DNA of 64,000 nucleotides from an uncultured Treponema sp. Its GTDB lineage: Bacteria; Spirochaetota; Spirochaetia; Treponematales; Treponemataceae. The DNA lies in contig NZ_CAMHSK010000010.1 of the NCBI RefSeq assembly GCF_946187725.1, forward strand, positions 1 through 64,000. The letters are read 5' to 3'. Shown one piece after another: positions 8,179 through 16,790 of this stretch (its first letter is position 1; each line of letters opens with the position of its first letter). Made by a program: the position numbers and the translations under genes. The notes beneath the pieces were generated by a model. It was not told the origin of the DNA. It ran no database searches and was given only the letters and a program-made list of their open reading frames with translations.

Positions 8179-8676
8179 TTATTCCCCGTCTGAACCGGCA
8201 TCGCCCGGATCAATAATCTTCTGAAGTTCCTTTGCGTTGAACAGTCGTCTCATATCAAGCATGATGAGATATTTATCGTCCTGACGGATAACACCGTGAA
8301 TATATTCAGTACCGATTCCGCTAATCATCTGAGGCGGATCTTTGATGTCGGCAGTATTGATTGCTACGACTCGCGCGATTCGGTCAATGATAATGCCGAT
8401 TCTGTTATTCTCAATGTTGAGAATGATGAATCCGCCTTCAAATTCCTCATCACCTTCAGGAACTGCAAGTTTTTGAATCTGGAAACGCTTGTGCAGATTG
8501 ATTACAGGAATAATCTCGCTTCGGAGATTGAAAATTCCCTCTACATAGAACGGAGCGTTAGGAATCGGACGAACTTTCGTAACTTTTACGATTTCCTTTA
8601 CATCCATGATGTCTACACCGTAGATTTCTCCGCCGAGCTGGAATGTAACCAATTGAATTTGAGTATTTTCTGCCAT
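8179..8676 (-). CDS. cheW: Chemotaxis coupling protein CheW
   Basis: CheW links methyl-accepting receptors to the CheA kinase. The 165-residue product is a single CheW domain: LVTFQLGGEIYGVDIMDVKEI at the N-terminus, then IPNAPFYVEGIFNLR and EIIPVINLHKRF, with VVAINTADIKDPP in the second half. The tail ends in acidic residues. A strong GGGGG ribosome site precedes the ATG. It heads a six-gene minus-strand operon with a DegT-like gene, nadK, recN, an unknown gene and an HD protein. No cheA or receptor is in the window. Confidence 0.93.
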   Translation of the reverse strand: MAENTQIQLVTFQLGGEIYGVDIMDVKEIVKVTKVRPIPNAPFYVEGIFNLRSEIIPVINLHKRFQIQKLAVPEGDEEFEGGFIILNIENNRIGIIIDRIARVVAINTADIKDPPQMISGIGTEYIHGVIRQDDKYLIMLDMRRLFNAKELQKIIDPGDAGSDGE

Positions 8677-8721
8677 ATTTTCCCCCTAGAAGATCCTAGA
8701 TGTTATATATTTCAGTCATGC

Positions 8722-8737
8722 GCCACACGAATGTGGC
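8722..8737. other. Perfect hairpin in the gap before cheW
   Basis: GCCACA/TGTGGC arms (8722-8727, 8732-8737) enclose CGAA. On the minus strand the loop is TTCG, a very stable tetraloop. No T run follows on the minus strand, so it is a weak intrinsic terminator for the gene ending at 8767. It could be an mRNA 3' stabiliser or part of the cheW leader. Confidence 0.4.
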
Positions 8738-8766
8738 ATTTTGCAAGAATGAACTTTCTGTTCCCC

Positions 8767-10056
8767 TTACTCACCAAGCAATTTTTTAGCTTCAAGGAAT
8801 TCTGAAATTCCGACCGCGACCTTTTTTGCCTCACGCATCGCAAGAACGACCGTTGCTGGTTTATGAACAACATCGCCGCCAGCAAAAACTCCGCGCCGGG
8901 TTGTCATGCCATACGGCTTCTGCTTTGTGATGACAAAACCGCCTTCATCAGCATCGATTCCTTCGGTTGTGCTGATGATTCTTGCAGCCGGACGAGAACC
9001 GATTGCAATAAGGATTTTATTTGCCGGCAAAATGACTTCTCCTTCTGGAGTCTGGCATTTGAGACCGGTAACTACACCGTTTTCACCGACAAATTCAAGA
9101 GGTGCGTGTTCCCATTTGAATTCGATTCCGTCACTGATTGCGCCATCATATTCGGCTTTTGCCGCGCGCATGAATTCGGCAGTCTTTCGATATGCGACAG
9201 TTACCTTTTTAGCCTTCATGCGAATTGCAGTGCGGCAGGCATCCATAGCGACATTTCCCGCACCAATTACGATTACTTCATCACCTTCATCGATTGGAAC
9301 TTCTGACTTTTCGACATTGCCATCCTGATAGAGACGAACCATGCGCAAAAGGTAATTTGACTGAATTATGCCTTTGAGATCCTTGCCTGGAATATCAAGA
9401 TCTTTTGAAAGGGCTGTACCGGTTCCGATGAAAACAGCATCAAATCCGTTTTCGAAAAGCTCATCAATTGTGATGTCGATTCCAATCATTGTATTTGTAA
9501 CAAACTGAACGCCCAAATCAGCAATTTTTTTGGTAGTACTACGAACTACATCTTTTGGCAGACGGAATTCAGGAATTCCGTAGAGAAGAACTCCGCCCGG
9601 CTCACTTTCGCCCTCATAAACAACGACTTCGTAACCTTTGCGAGCCAAATCACCTGCAACAGTAAGACCTGCAGGGCCGGAACCGATTACAGCTACTTTT
9701 CCACCGATTTTTTCGATTTTCTTTTCACGGTTGAGGTTCATCTCGGTGTCAAAATCAGCGATAAAACGCTCAATCATGCCGATTTTGATGCCTTTTCCGG
9801 CTTTTGCAAGCACGCAATGACCTTCACATTGATTTTCATGAGGACAAACACGACCACAAATGGCTGGAAGATTGCTTCGCTGTGCGATTATGCTTCTGGC
9901 AGTACCAAAATCCCCCAAAGAAACAGCATGATTAAAAGCAGGGATGTCATTTTCGATTGGACAACCAGTACGACACAACGGCTTAGGACAATTCAAACAA
10001 CGGCGTGCTTCGGAAATCGCTTCCTGAATTGTATAGCCTTTTATTTCTTCTTCCAT
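8767..10056 (-). CDS. NAD(P)-dependent flavoprotein of the GltD/NfnB family
   Basis: The 429-residue product has the full layout of glutamate synthase small subunit-like proteins. The N-terminal cysteine region (RRCLNCPKPLCRTGCP, then ICGRVCPHENQCEGHC) would hold two 4Fe-4S clusters. A FAD Rossmann site GSGPAGL lies near 123 and an NADPH site GAGNVAMD near 268. No gltB, nfnA or hydrogenase subunit is adjacent, so the partner is unknown. It could be NfnB, SudA-like or an orphan GltD. It has its own promoter at 10096-10124 and a GAGG ribosome site. Confidence 0.82.
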   Translation of the reverse strand: MEEEIKGYTIQEAISEARRCLNCPKPLCRTGCPIENDIPAFNHAVSLGDFGTARSIIAQRSNLPAICGRVCPHENQCEGHCVLAKAGKGIKIGMIERFIADFDTEMNLNREKKIEKIGGKVAVIGSGPAGLTVAGDLARKGYEVVVYEGESEPGGVLLYGIPEFRLPKDVVRSTTKKIADLGVQFVTNTMIGIDITIDELFENGFDAVFIGTGTALSKDLDIPGKDLKGIIQSNYLLRMVRLYQDGNVEKSEVPIDEGDEVIVIGAGNVAMDACRTAIRMKAKKVTVAYRKTAEFMRAAKAEYDGAISDGIEFKWEHAPLEFVGENGVVTGLKCQTPEGEVILPANKILIAIGSRPAARIISTTEGIDADEGGFVITKQKPYGMTTRRGVFAGGDVVHKPATVVLAMREAKKVAVGISEFLEAKKLLGE

Positions 10057-10095
10057 AATATTTTGTACCTCATAAAAAAAAATTTTAGCATTTAT

Positions 10096-10124
10096 AGTAT
10101 AACGATAGATTTATTAAAATGCAA
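10096..10124 (-). promoter_or_regulatory. Promoter of the GltD-like gene
   Basis: Minus strand TTGCAT (10119-10124), exact 17-base spacer, TATACT (10096-10101). The predicted start is near 10089, giving a leader of about 32 bases. The same -35 word TTGCAT is used before the DEAD-box gene. Confidence 0.6.
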
Positions 10125-10154
10125 ATCAATTAAATGAAATCTTAATTTTTGCAA

Positions 10155-10973
10155 TCAGTCCACAGAAAATAAAGTTATGGAAAAGACCCGCTTAACGCCG
10201 AATTTCTTCAATTCCCTGGCACAAGCCTCAAGGGTTGAGCCAGTTGTCATGACATCATCGGCAAGCACCAGAGTTTCAGGTACATTACTGATTAATCGCC
10301 GTAATTTCCGCTCGTTTTTCAACCGATACGATGAAGAAATTCCTTCGATTCTCTGCACACGGTCAAGTTTTTTCTGTTGAACACGGCTCAATCGCTCCAA
10401 AAGACGCAGAATTCTCACATTCCAGCCTTTTTCGAGGTAAAAGCACAGTTCTTCAATCTGATCCCAACCTTTTTCCCGGATTTTTCCAGAACGAGGCGGA
10501 ACAGGCACTACGCAAAGAGGTTCGCCGAGTTCTTCTTCAAGGGCCTTCAGTTTTCTAAATAAAAGAGCGGCAAAATACGCCGAAAGATTCCGTTTACCTT
10601 CCATCTTCCAGGCAAAAAGCAAAGCCTTTTTCCATAACTGATAACTGTGAAGGGTAAAAGCACAATCAATACTCTGAAGAGGCTGATTTTCGCGGCAATG
10701 CATGCAGATTCCACTCTCACTGATTAGAGCACGGCCGCAGTGGGAGCAAACTTCTCTTTCTCTGGAGGAAAAAAGTTCAGAAAGACAGTTTCTGCACAAT
10801 GGAATACGGAGCGTGCGCCTTGAACAGCAAAGACATTTTTCACCGCCAAGCACAAGCGAAACCAGATTCTGCACGAATGAAATCGCAGCAAAATACAATG
10901 CGAAAAATCGGTTCTCAAAAACGATAGATGTTCTTTTCCCTTTCATCACTATATTATTTGAAAAGAAAATCAC
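10155..10973 (-). CDS. comF: ComF family phosphoribosyltransferase-like protein
   Basis: ComF proteins combine an N-terminal zinc ribbon with a type I phosphoribosyltransferase domain and are linked to DNA uptake in competent bacteria. Paired cysteines are visible (CLCC, CRNC, CSHCG, CMHC), then CVVPVPPR, and the PRPP loop VLADDVMTTGST near residue 243. The 272-residue frame may start instead at ATG 10946, which removes nine residues; neither start has a convincing ribosome site. No other competence gene is in view. It is downstream of mutS with a 63-base gap. Confidence 0.85.
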   Translation of the reverse strand: MIFFSNNIVMKGKRTSIVFENRFFALYFAAISFVQNLVSLVLGGEKCLCCSRRTLRIPLCRNCLSELFSSREREVCSHCGRALISESGICMHCRENQPLQSIDCAFTLHSYQLWKKALLFAWKMEGKRNLSAYFAALLFRKLKALEEELGEPLCVVPVPPRSGKIREKGWDQIEELCFYLEKGWNVRILRLLERLSRVQQKKLDRVQRIEGISSSYRLKNERKLRRLISNVPETLVLADDVMTTGSTLEACARELKKFGVKRVFSITLFSVD

Positions 10974-11036
10974 ATTTCGGCAATCTGAATCGATAATTTT
11001 TTGTTATATTTGCAAAATTCTACAGATTCTTCGCTT

Positions 11037-13703
11037 TTATCGTCCGCTAAGAGATTTTTTCCATCTTGCGACCAAATCAAGAGCCTGTCTTGGGGTCATA
11101 TCATCTGGATCACAGCTTAAAATCTCATCAAGAACAAGTTCTTCGTCAGTGAATAATCCCGGCAAGGTAGTTGATTTTTCAAGCGGAGTTTCTGTTGCAG
11201 TCTGAACCGTATTCAGATTCTGCACATTCGTTCCACTTTCAAAAGATTCAGAATCCGAATGAAGGGCAGCAAGGATTTCATTTGCACGACGAATTACGCT
11301 GGAAGGAACACCCGCCAGAGAAGCGACATGGATTCCGTATGAATTTTCGCTCGCACCCTCTTTAATCTTTCTGAGGAAGGTAATTTTATCGCTTTCTTCG
11401 CTCACATCCATGCACAAAAGTTTCAGTGCAGGATGATTCAATCGCGTAAGTTCATGATAATGCGTGGCAAAAAGAGTCTTGCACTTCAATGCATTCAAAA
11501 GATACTCGGAAACCGCCCATGCTATTGAAAGACCATCCTCCGTAGAAGTACCGCGTCCAACTTCATCCATAATGACAAGTGATTTTTCGGTCGCAGTACG
11601 CAGGATGTAGGCAGTCTCTGTCATTTCTACAAGAAAAGTTGATTCACCACGAGCAAGATTGTCGCTCGCACCAACACGACAGAAAATGCGGTCAACGATT
11701 CCAATATGAGCTTCGCTAGCGGGCACAAATGAACCAGTCTGCGCAAGAAGTGCAATCAACGCATTCTGGCGCAAATAAGTTGATTTACCAGCCATATTCG
11801 GACCAGTAATCAAGGCAAAATACGATTTCTGACTGTCCTTTTCTGCCGAAATATCAATGTCATTAGGAACGAATTCGCCGCCCGGAAGATGAAGTTCAAC
11901 AACCGGATGACGGCCAGCCTTAACAGAAAAATGCCTTGAATTATCAACGAGAGGCTTTACCCAGCCATGCAAAATAGCCGCAAACGCAAATGCACTCGTG
12001 ACATCAGCATAAGCGATTTCCTTTGCCGTCTGAAGCAGATAATTTGTATATTCAGCGATTTTTGAACGCACTTCAAGAAAAAGCGCCTTTTCGGTTTCGA
12101 CGATTTTTAGTTCAGCGTCATTGATTTGCCTTTCAATCTGCTGGAGCCGCTCTGTAGTGTAACGATCTGCATTTGTAAGGGAACGACGAAGCATAAAATG
12201 ACTCGGAACTGAATCGGCCTTTCCCCTTGTGATTTCAATGTAATAGCCAGTGAGATTATTGCTTCGAATTCTGAGGTTCATGATTCCAGAATTGTTTTTT
12301 TCTTCTTCAGCATAATCTTCAAGGATTTTGTTCACATTGTCATGAATTCTGCGGTACTCATCCAGTTCAGTTGACCAGCCTTCTTTGATAATCCGGCCTT
12401 CTCCCAAAGCCGTTGCAGGATCATCAAGAATGGAATTTCTGATTAAAGATGCGATTTCTTCAGCAATTGATTTTTCTGTCTTTGCAAAAGCAAAGGAATC
12501 AAGCTGTTTTCTTACTTCAAGCCATGCTTCAAGACTCGTACGCAATGCCTGCAAATCCTTGGCATGAGCGCGTTCCATCGCAATTCGTCCGGCAAGGCGT
12601 TCAATATCGAGAATATCAGCAAAAACTTCATGGACATATTCAAGAAGATTCCGATTTTTTACAAAAAGCTCAACATGATTCTGGCGTGAAAGGATTTCAT
12701 CACAATTTGTAAGCGGATACAAAAGCCATGAACGCAAAAGCCTTTTTCCCATCGCGGTCTGTGTATGCGACACACATTCAAGCAGAGAAAACTGACTGGT
12801 CCCATCACGGAGATTCTGTACGATTTCGAGATTTCGGCGGGAAGAATCGTCCATTATGACAAACTGACTGTCACGATAAATTTTTATGCCTGTGACATGA
12901 GGTGCGTCGGTCGTTGCAGTCTTTTTGAGATAATCGAGCAAAAATCCTGCCGGGGCAACTTCCGGTGATTTTTCGTCAAGGGAAAACGACTGGAGATTCG
13001 CTGTCTTAAATTGTACAATAAGTCGCTTATAAGAAAGATTTTGGTCAAAATTCCAGTCAGGATAAAAAGATACGGCGATTCCCTCATATTGAAGGAGTGC
13101 GTTCTGAACGATTTCATTGTTTTCAAGGCTCTGAGGCAAAAGCAATTCCCTCGGATGACAGCGGCCAAGTTCTTTCGTGAAATTTTCGGCCATATCGCTC
13201 TCGTACCAGCTTGTCGCAAAAAAATCAGAAGTCGTTACATCGATATAGGCAAATCCGCATCTTCCCTTTTGAACGCAAACACAGGCAAGAAAGTTGTTCG
13301 CACCGCCGTCAAGATATTCGCTTTCGATTGCAGTTCCAGGAGTGATTACTTCGATTACCTTTCGCTCGGTTAGAGTTTTTCCGTTTGGCTCACCGACCTG
13401 CTCGCAGATGGCAATTCTTTTTCCACATCGTAAAAGCCGTGCAATATAGATTTTTGCCGCATGAAAAGGAATTCCACACATTGGTTCAGAACCACGATGC
13501 GTGAGAGTAAGATTTAAAAGTCTTGAAACCTCAATTGCATCCTGACCGAGCATTTCATAAAAATCTCCCAAACGAAAAAAGAGCACTTCATTCTTGTGCT
13601 GCTCTTTAATTGAGAGATATTGAATCATCATTGGGGTAAGTTCGGTAGATTCCGAACGGCTTTGAACCGAACCGGCAACAATCGCATCTTTTGAGCGGGG
13701 CAT
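11037..13703 (-). CDS. mutS: DNA mismatch repair protein MutS
   Basis: MutS recognises mismatches and recruits MutL. The 888-residue product begins its mismatch domain with TPMMIQYLSIKEQHKNEVLFFRLGDFYEM, which includes the Phe-x-Glu-type contact region. It has the connector and lever domains and the ATPase core with Walker A GPNMAGKST near residue 635, DEVGRGTS near 712, and THYHEL. The C-terminal tail is a normal MutS1 tail. It starts three bases after the skp stop, the arrangement known for TP0327-TP0328 in T. pallidum. Confidence 0.97.
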   Translation of the reverse strand: MPRSKDAIVAGSVQSRSESTELTPMMIQYLSIKEQHKNEVLFFRLGDFYEMLGQDAIEVSRLLNLTLTHRGSEPMCGIPFHAAKIYIARLLRCGKRIAICEQVGEPNGKTLTERKVIEVITPGTAIESEYLDGGANNFLACVCVQKGRCGFAYIDVTTSDFFATSWYESDMAENFTKELGRCHPRELLLPQSLENNEIVQNALLQYEGIAVSFYPDWNFDQNLSYKRLIVQFKTANLQSFSLDEKSPEVAPAGFLLDYLKKTATTDAPHVTGIKIYRDSQFVIMDDSSRRNLEIVQNLRDGTSQFSLLECVSHTQTAMGKRLLRSWLLYPLTNCDEILSRQNHVELFVKNRNLLEYVHEVFADILDIERLAGRIAMERAHAKDLQALRTSLEAWLEVRKQLDSFAFAKTEKSIAEEIASLIRNSILDDPATALGEGRIIKEGWSTELDEYRRIHDNVNKILEDYAEEEKNNSGIMNLRIRSNNLTGYYIEITRGKADSVPSHFMLRRSLTNADRYTTERLQQIERQINDAELKIVETEKALFLEVRSKIAEYTNYLLQTAKEIAYADVTSAFAFAAILHGWVKPLVDNSRHFSVKAGRHPVVELHLPGGEFVPNDIDISAEKDSQKSYFALITGPNMAGKSTYLRQNALIALLAQTGSFVPASEAHIGIVDRIFCRVGASDNLARGESTFLVEMTETAYILRTATEKSLVIMDEVGRGTSTEDGLSIAWAVSEYLLNALKCKTLFATHYHELTRLNHPALKLLCMDVSEESDKITFLRKIKEGASENSYGIHVASLAGVPSSVIRRANEILAALHSDSESFESGTNVQNLNTVQTATETPLEKSTTLPGLFTDEELVLDEILSCDPDDMTPRQALDLVARWKKSLSGR

Positions 13704-13706
13704 AAC

Positions 13707-14228
13707 TTAAAGTCCCAGCTCGGAAATTACTTTTTCAGTGACATCAACTGATGAACTGTACCAAAGAATCGCGTTATCCTGCTGTAGTGAGAGAATCATG
13801 CTGTAGCCTTCGTTTTCCGCAACTCTTTCAAGCACTGAATAGAGTTTTTTATAGAACGAATCAGAGTTCTGAAGATTTCGTTTCATGGATTCAAGTTCGA
13901 CATTTTTTGCATTTGTGTATTCGGTAAGTGCGTCCGTTTTTTTTATGATGTCAGCATCGATTTTTGAAGCAGAACTTTCATTATCGGAAGCCGTAAAATC
14001 AGCCTTCTGCTGTTTGAGCTTTTGAATTTCCTCGGTCTTTTTTGCAATTTCCTTCTGGAATTCGGCTTTTTTTGACTCATAATTACGCACTGGTGCAGAA
14101 TTTCGGAAATAAGCCTGATAAACCTTTGCAGTGTCTACAACACCGAAGCGAGTAATCTGCTGTGCAAACACGCCTGATGTTAAAACAAGCGAAAAAAGAG
14201 CAAAAATCGAAAGTTTTTTGATATTCAT
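13707..14228 (-). CDS. skp: OmpH/Skp-like periplasmic chaperone
   Basis: Skp holds unfolded outer-membrane proteins for the Bam complex. From ATG 14228 the product has 173 residues: signal peptide 1-22 (ends VFAQ), a short beta strand ITRFGVVDTAKVYQ, then a long charged coiled coil (about 40-115), and a C-terminal strand region. The start follows a GAGG site five bases upstream. The frame runs 83 codons further 5' through the intergenic repeat; I reject that extension because it precedes the signal peptide. It lies directly between bamA and mutS. Confidence 0.9.
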   Translation of the reverse strand: MNIKKLSIFALFSLVLTSGVFAQQITRFGVVDTAKVYQAYFRNSAPVRNYESKKAEFQKEIAKKTEEIQKLKQQKADFTASDNESSASKIDADIIKKTDALTEYTNAKNVELESMKRNLQNSDSFYKKLYSVLERVAENEGYSMILSLQQDNAILWYSSSVDVTEKVISELGL

Positions 14229-14248
14229 GATGACCTCGTTTGTAGAGA

Positions 14249-14280
14249 TGCCCGAAAACTGCGGCCGCCCTGCGACTGAC
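14249..14280. repeat. GGCCGCC/TGCGACT dispersed repeat, copy 1
   Basis: The segment CCGAAAACTGCGGCCGCC followed by CTGCGACTGAC lies between bamA and skp. It matches 31515-31546 (GGAAACTGTGGCCGCC, TTGCGACTAAC) in the same orientation with a few substitutions. Both copies lie in gaps just upstream of minus-strand genes for exported proteins. Confidence 0.6.
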
Positions 14281-14295
14281 ATTTTCCGAACAGGT

Positions 14296-16767
14296 CTATT
14301 TATTCGTAATATTGAATGAAAGAACAAATTTCCAGTTTTTATCCCAGTGCCACTTTCCATCACCGACACCGTAATTGTCGGCTGAATCAAGTGAACCGAA
14401 CTTACCTGTATTTGCAAACAGGAGACGCAACGGGAACTGCGGAATCGTGAAGCGAAGTCCTGGTCCGCAGCTAACAAAGAAGTCTTCTTTTGTCAAACTC
14501 TTGAGCATATCCGGCTCTTCCTTGATGACGGCCGCATCACCAAAGAAATCAACCGCAAGAACACCTGGAATGAGCGGAATTCTGAGCTCAAGAATGTTGC
14601 TCCACATGGCTTTTCCACGAACCTTGTTATAAATAGTTGTCCAGCCTCGTGCGTTAAACATACCATCGATGTAAAGACGACTTGAGTCTCCGATACCTGT
14701 TCCAGGTCTTGGGAATTGCATTGAAAGTCCAGAATAACCCATAAGAACAAGCTTGAAATCCCAGTTTTCTCCGACAGGAAGTTTGAAGAGCGTAAAATAC
14801 TTTTCGAGTTTAGTATCTGTTCTCAAGAAATATTCTGTTTCAACAGGAGTAAGTCCGTACCATGTGAGTCTCTGGCTTGCGAACCAGCCCTTTGAAGGAT
14901 CATAATTAATGTCCCGGTCATCAATAGAAACAGCAGTCCAGACAGAGTTCTGCCATCCCCAGCGATTGGCGTATTCGCTGATTGAAGCATCAACTGGGCT
15001 CCAGACATTTTCGTCATAAGTGTTGTTCTTTAAGCTGCCAGTAACGCCGCCAGTCCATGAAATGATTGCAAAATCAGGAGTCCATCTTCGGCCAAGAGAA
15101 AAGCCTGAACTCCATTTAAGCTGCTCATAATTCATGTAATAGGTGTCGTCGTCAATAATACCGTTGCGGTTAATTTTATTTCTGAGGGCAGAAAGACTTG
15201 AATGAGAAAGCTCAGTACTGATTGAAGTGCTGATTGCCATATCTTTGAGCCAGTTTGTGCCGTAACCAAGGCTGATTGACTGAGTATCCGTTGCGATTGT
15301 AGAACTTGCGCTAACAGAACGGCCTGTTCCCTTGATGTTTGAATCCTGCCATTTTACGAAGAGCGCAAAAGGAAGGTCATCCGGGTCAGAAACACCGCTG
15401 AAAGTAACACCAAATTCGATTGAAGTTGTAGACTGCTCTTCAACAGACACAATCAAATCAACAAGATTGTCTTCTGAACCAGGAACAACATCCGGAACAA
15501 CTGCACTAAAATACTGCAGGTTGTAAAGATTTCGCAATCCGGTAGTAACTTTTGCCTTTGAGAAGATGTCGCCGGTTTCAATTGGAATTTCACGGCGGAT
15601 TACATGTTCTTTTGTCTTTGTGTTGCCTTTGATTATGATGTTTTCGACATGAGAGCGGACATTTTCAACAATCATAAACTGATACGAAATCGTCTTTTTC
15701 TCAACATCTTTTTGCGGAACCTGATTGAAACGGTTTGCAGTGTAGCCGTTTTCATAATACAAATCCGCAACAGCCATGAGGCCTTCATTGAACTTTGTCT
15801 GATTGAAAATAGCACCTTTCTTGAGCTTAATCTTTGCCTGAAGCTCTTCATCATCAAAGATACGGTTTCCAACAAAACTGATGCCTTCGTAAGTGTATCT
15901 TGAACCTTCACTGATTACAAAAGTGATTGTAAGCTCATCGCGGTTCTTTTTTTCATTTACTTCGACAGTCTGAGTGATGTCAACAACATCCGCATCGATG
16001 TAGCCTTCATTTGCATAATAAGCAAGAATTGATTGGCGGTCAGCTTCAAGCATAGACTCCTGGAAAGCGCCCTTATTGAGCATTCCGACTTCTTTTAACT
16101 TGAGCTTTTTTTTGAGCGTTTTTGGAGAAATCGCCTTTAATCCAGAAAAATTAATGTGTGCAATTACGGTTGAGCGGCCTTCATCAATTGTGAATGTGAT
16201 TTCGACACCCTTTGAAGTTTCTTTTGTAGAAGAAGTTACCCTTGCATTTGTGAAGCCTTTTTCGAGGTAATGATCACGAATTGACCGTTCATCAACAGAA
16301 AGTTTTGAAGGTATGAAAATATCTTTTTCTTTTGAAGTGATTGCTTCTTTGATTTCTGTAGTACGAATCTGTTTGTTACCATTGATGAAAATTCGGGTAA
16401 CAGCAGGCTTTTCTTTGACCGTGAATGTAATTGTGACAGTGTTGCGCTTCATGTCACCAGGAAGCGCTTCCGGACTGATTTCATCAAACAAATCGAGCGC
16501 GTAAATTCGGTCCATCATGTCAGCAAAAAGCTCATCGGAGAATTTTTTGCCATAGAATCCAGAAACAACGCCCTCAACTTCCTTGCTGCTTACACTTTTG
16601 AGGCCCTTAAAATTTACTGACTTAATGATTGCACCGTAATACCAGTTGTCACCTGATTCAGAAGAAGTGCTTTCGGTGGAAGAAGCCGAACTCTGTGCGA
16701 AAACAGGCACTGCGGCAAAAACACAAAATACAAAGAACAAAGCGGTAAAACGCAGACGGATTGACAT
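14296..16767 (-). CDS. bamA: Outer membrane assembly factor BamA
   Basis: BamA is the Omp85 protein that inserts beta-barrels in the outer membrane. The 823-residue product has a signal peptide (1-24, ending VFAQ), about five POTRA domains between roughly 48 and 425 (GYIDADVVDI and similar repeats), and a C-terminal barrel. The barrel has the family segment KGWFASQRLTW and a YIDGMFNARGW region. It ends FNITNK rather than in Phe. It sits between tamB and skp, the arrangement of TP0325-TP0327 (Tp92) in T. pallidum, and is probably cotranscribed with tamB. Confidence 0.97.
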   Translation of the reverse strand: MSIRLRFTALFFVFCVFAAVPVFAQSSASSTESTSSESGDNWYYGAIIKSVNFKGLKSVSSKEVEGVVSGFYGKKFSDELFADMMDRIYALDLFDEISPEALPGDMKRNTVTITFTVKEKPAVTRIFINGNKQIRTTEIKEAITSKEKDIFIPSKLSVDERSIRDHYLEKGFTNARVTSSTKETSKGVEITFTIDEGRSTVIAHINFSGLKAISPKTLKKKLKLKEVGMLNKGAFQESMLEADRQSILAYYANEGYIDADVVDITQTVEVNEKKNRDELTITFVISEGSRYTYEGISFVGNRIFDDEELQAKIKLKKGAIFNQTKFNEGLMAVADLYYENGYTANRFNQVPQKDVEKKTISYQFMIVENVRSHVENIIIKGNTKTKEHVIRREIPIETGDIFSKAKVTTGLRNLYNLQYFSAVVPDVVPGSEDNLVDLIVSVEEQSTTSIEFGVTFSGVSDPDDLPFALFVKWQDSNIKGTGRSVSASSTIATDTQSISLGYGTNWLKDMAISTSISTELSHSSLSALRNKINRNGIIDDDTYYMNYEQLKWSSGFSLGRRWTPDFAIISWTGGVTGSLKNNTYDENVWSPVDASISEYANRWGWQNSVWTAVSIDDRDINYDPSKGWFASQRLTWYGLTPVETEYFLRTDTKLEKYFTLFKLPVGENWDFKLVLMGYSGLSMQFPRPGTGIGDSSRLYIDGMFNARGWTTIYNKVRGKAMWSNILELRIPLIPGVLAVDFFGDAAVIKEEPDMLKSLTKEDFFVSCGPGLRFTIPQFPLRLLFANTGKFGSLDSADNYGVGDGKWHWDKNWKFVLSFNITNK

Positions 16768-16790
16768 AAAATCCCCTCAAATCCATTTTT

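Noticed and set aside
8677-8766. Riboswitch or intrinsic terminator before cheW
   Set aside because: Only one short hairpin is present, with no T run on the needed strand and no riboswitch core.
10702-11205. 167-codon plus-strand open frame
   Set aside because: It spans the ends of comF and mutS on the opposite strand and has no family features.
14229-14477. 83-codon extension of skp
   Set aside because: It overlaps bamA and a dispersed repeat; the signal peptide and GAGG site set the start at 14228.
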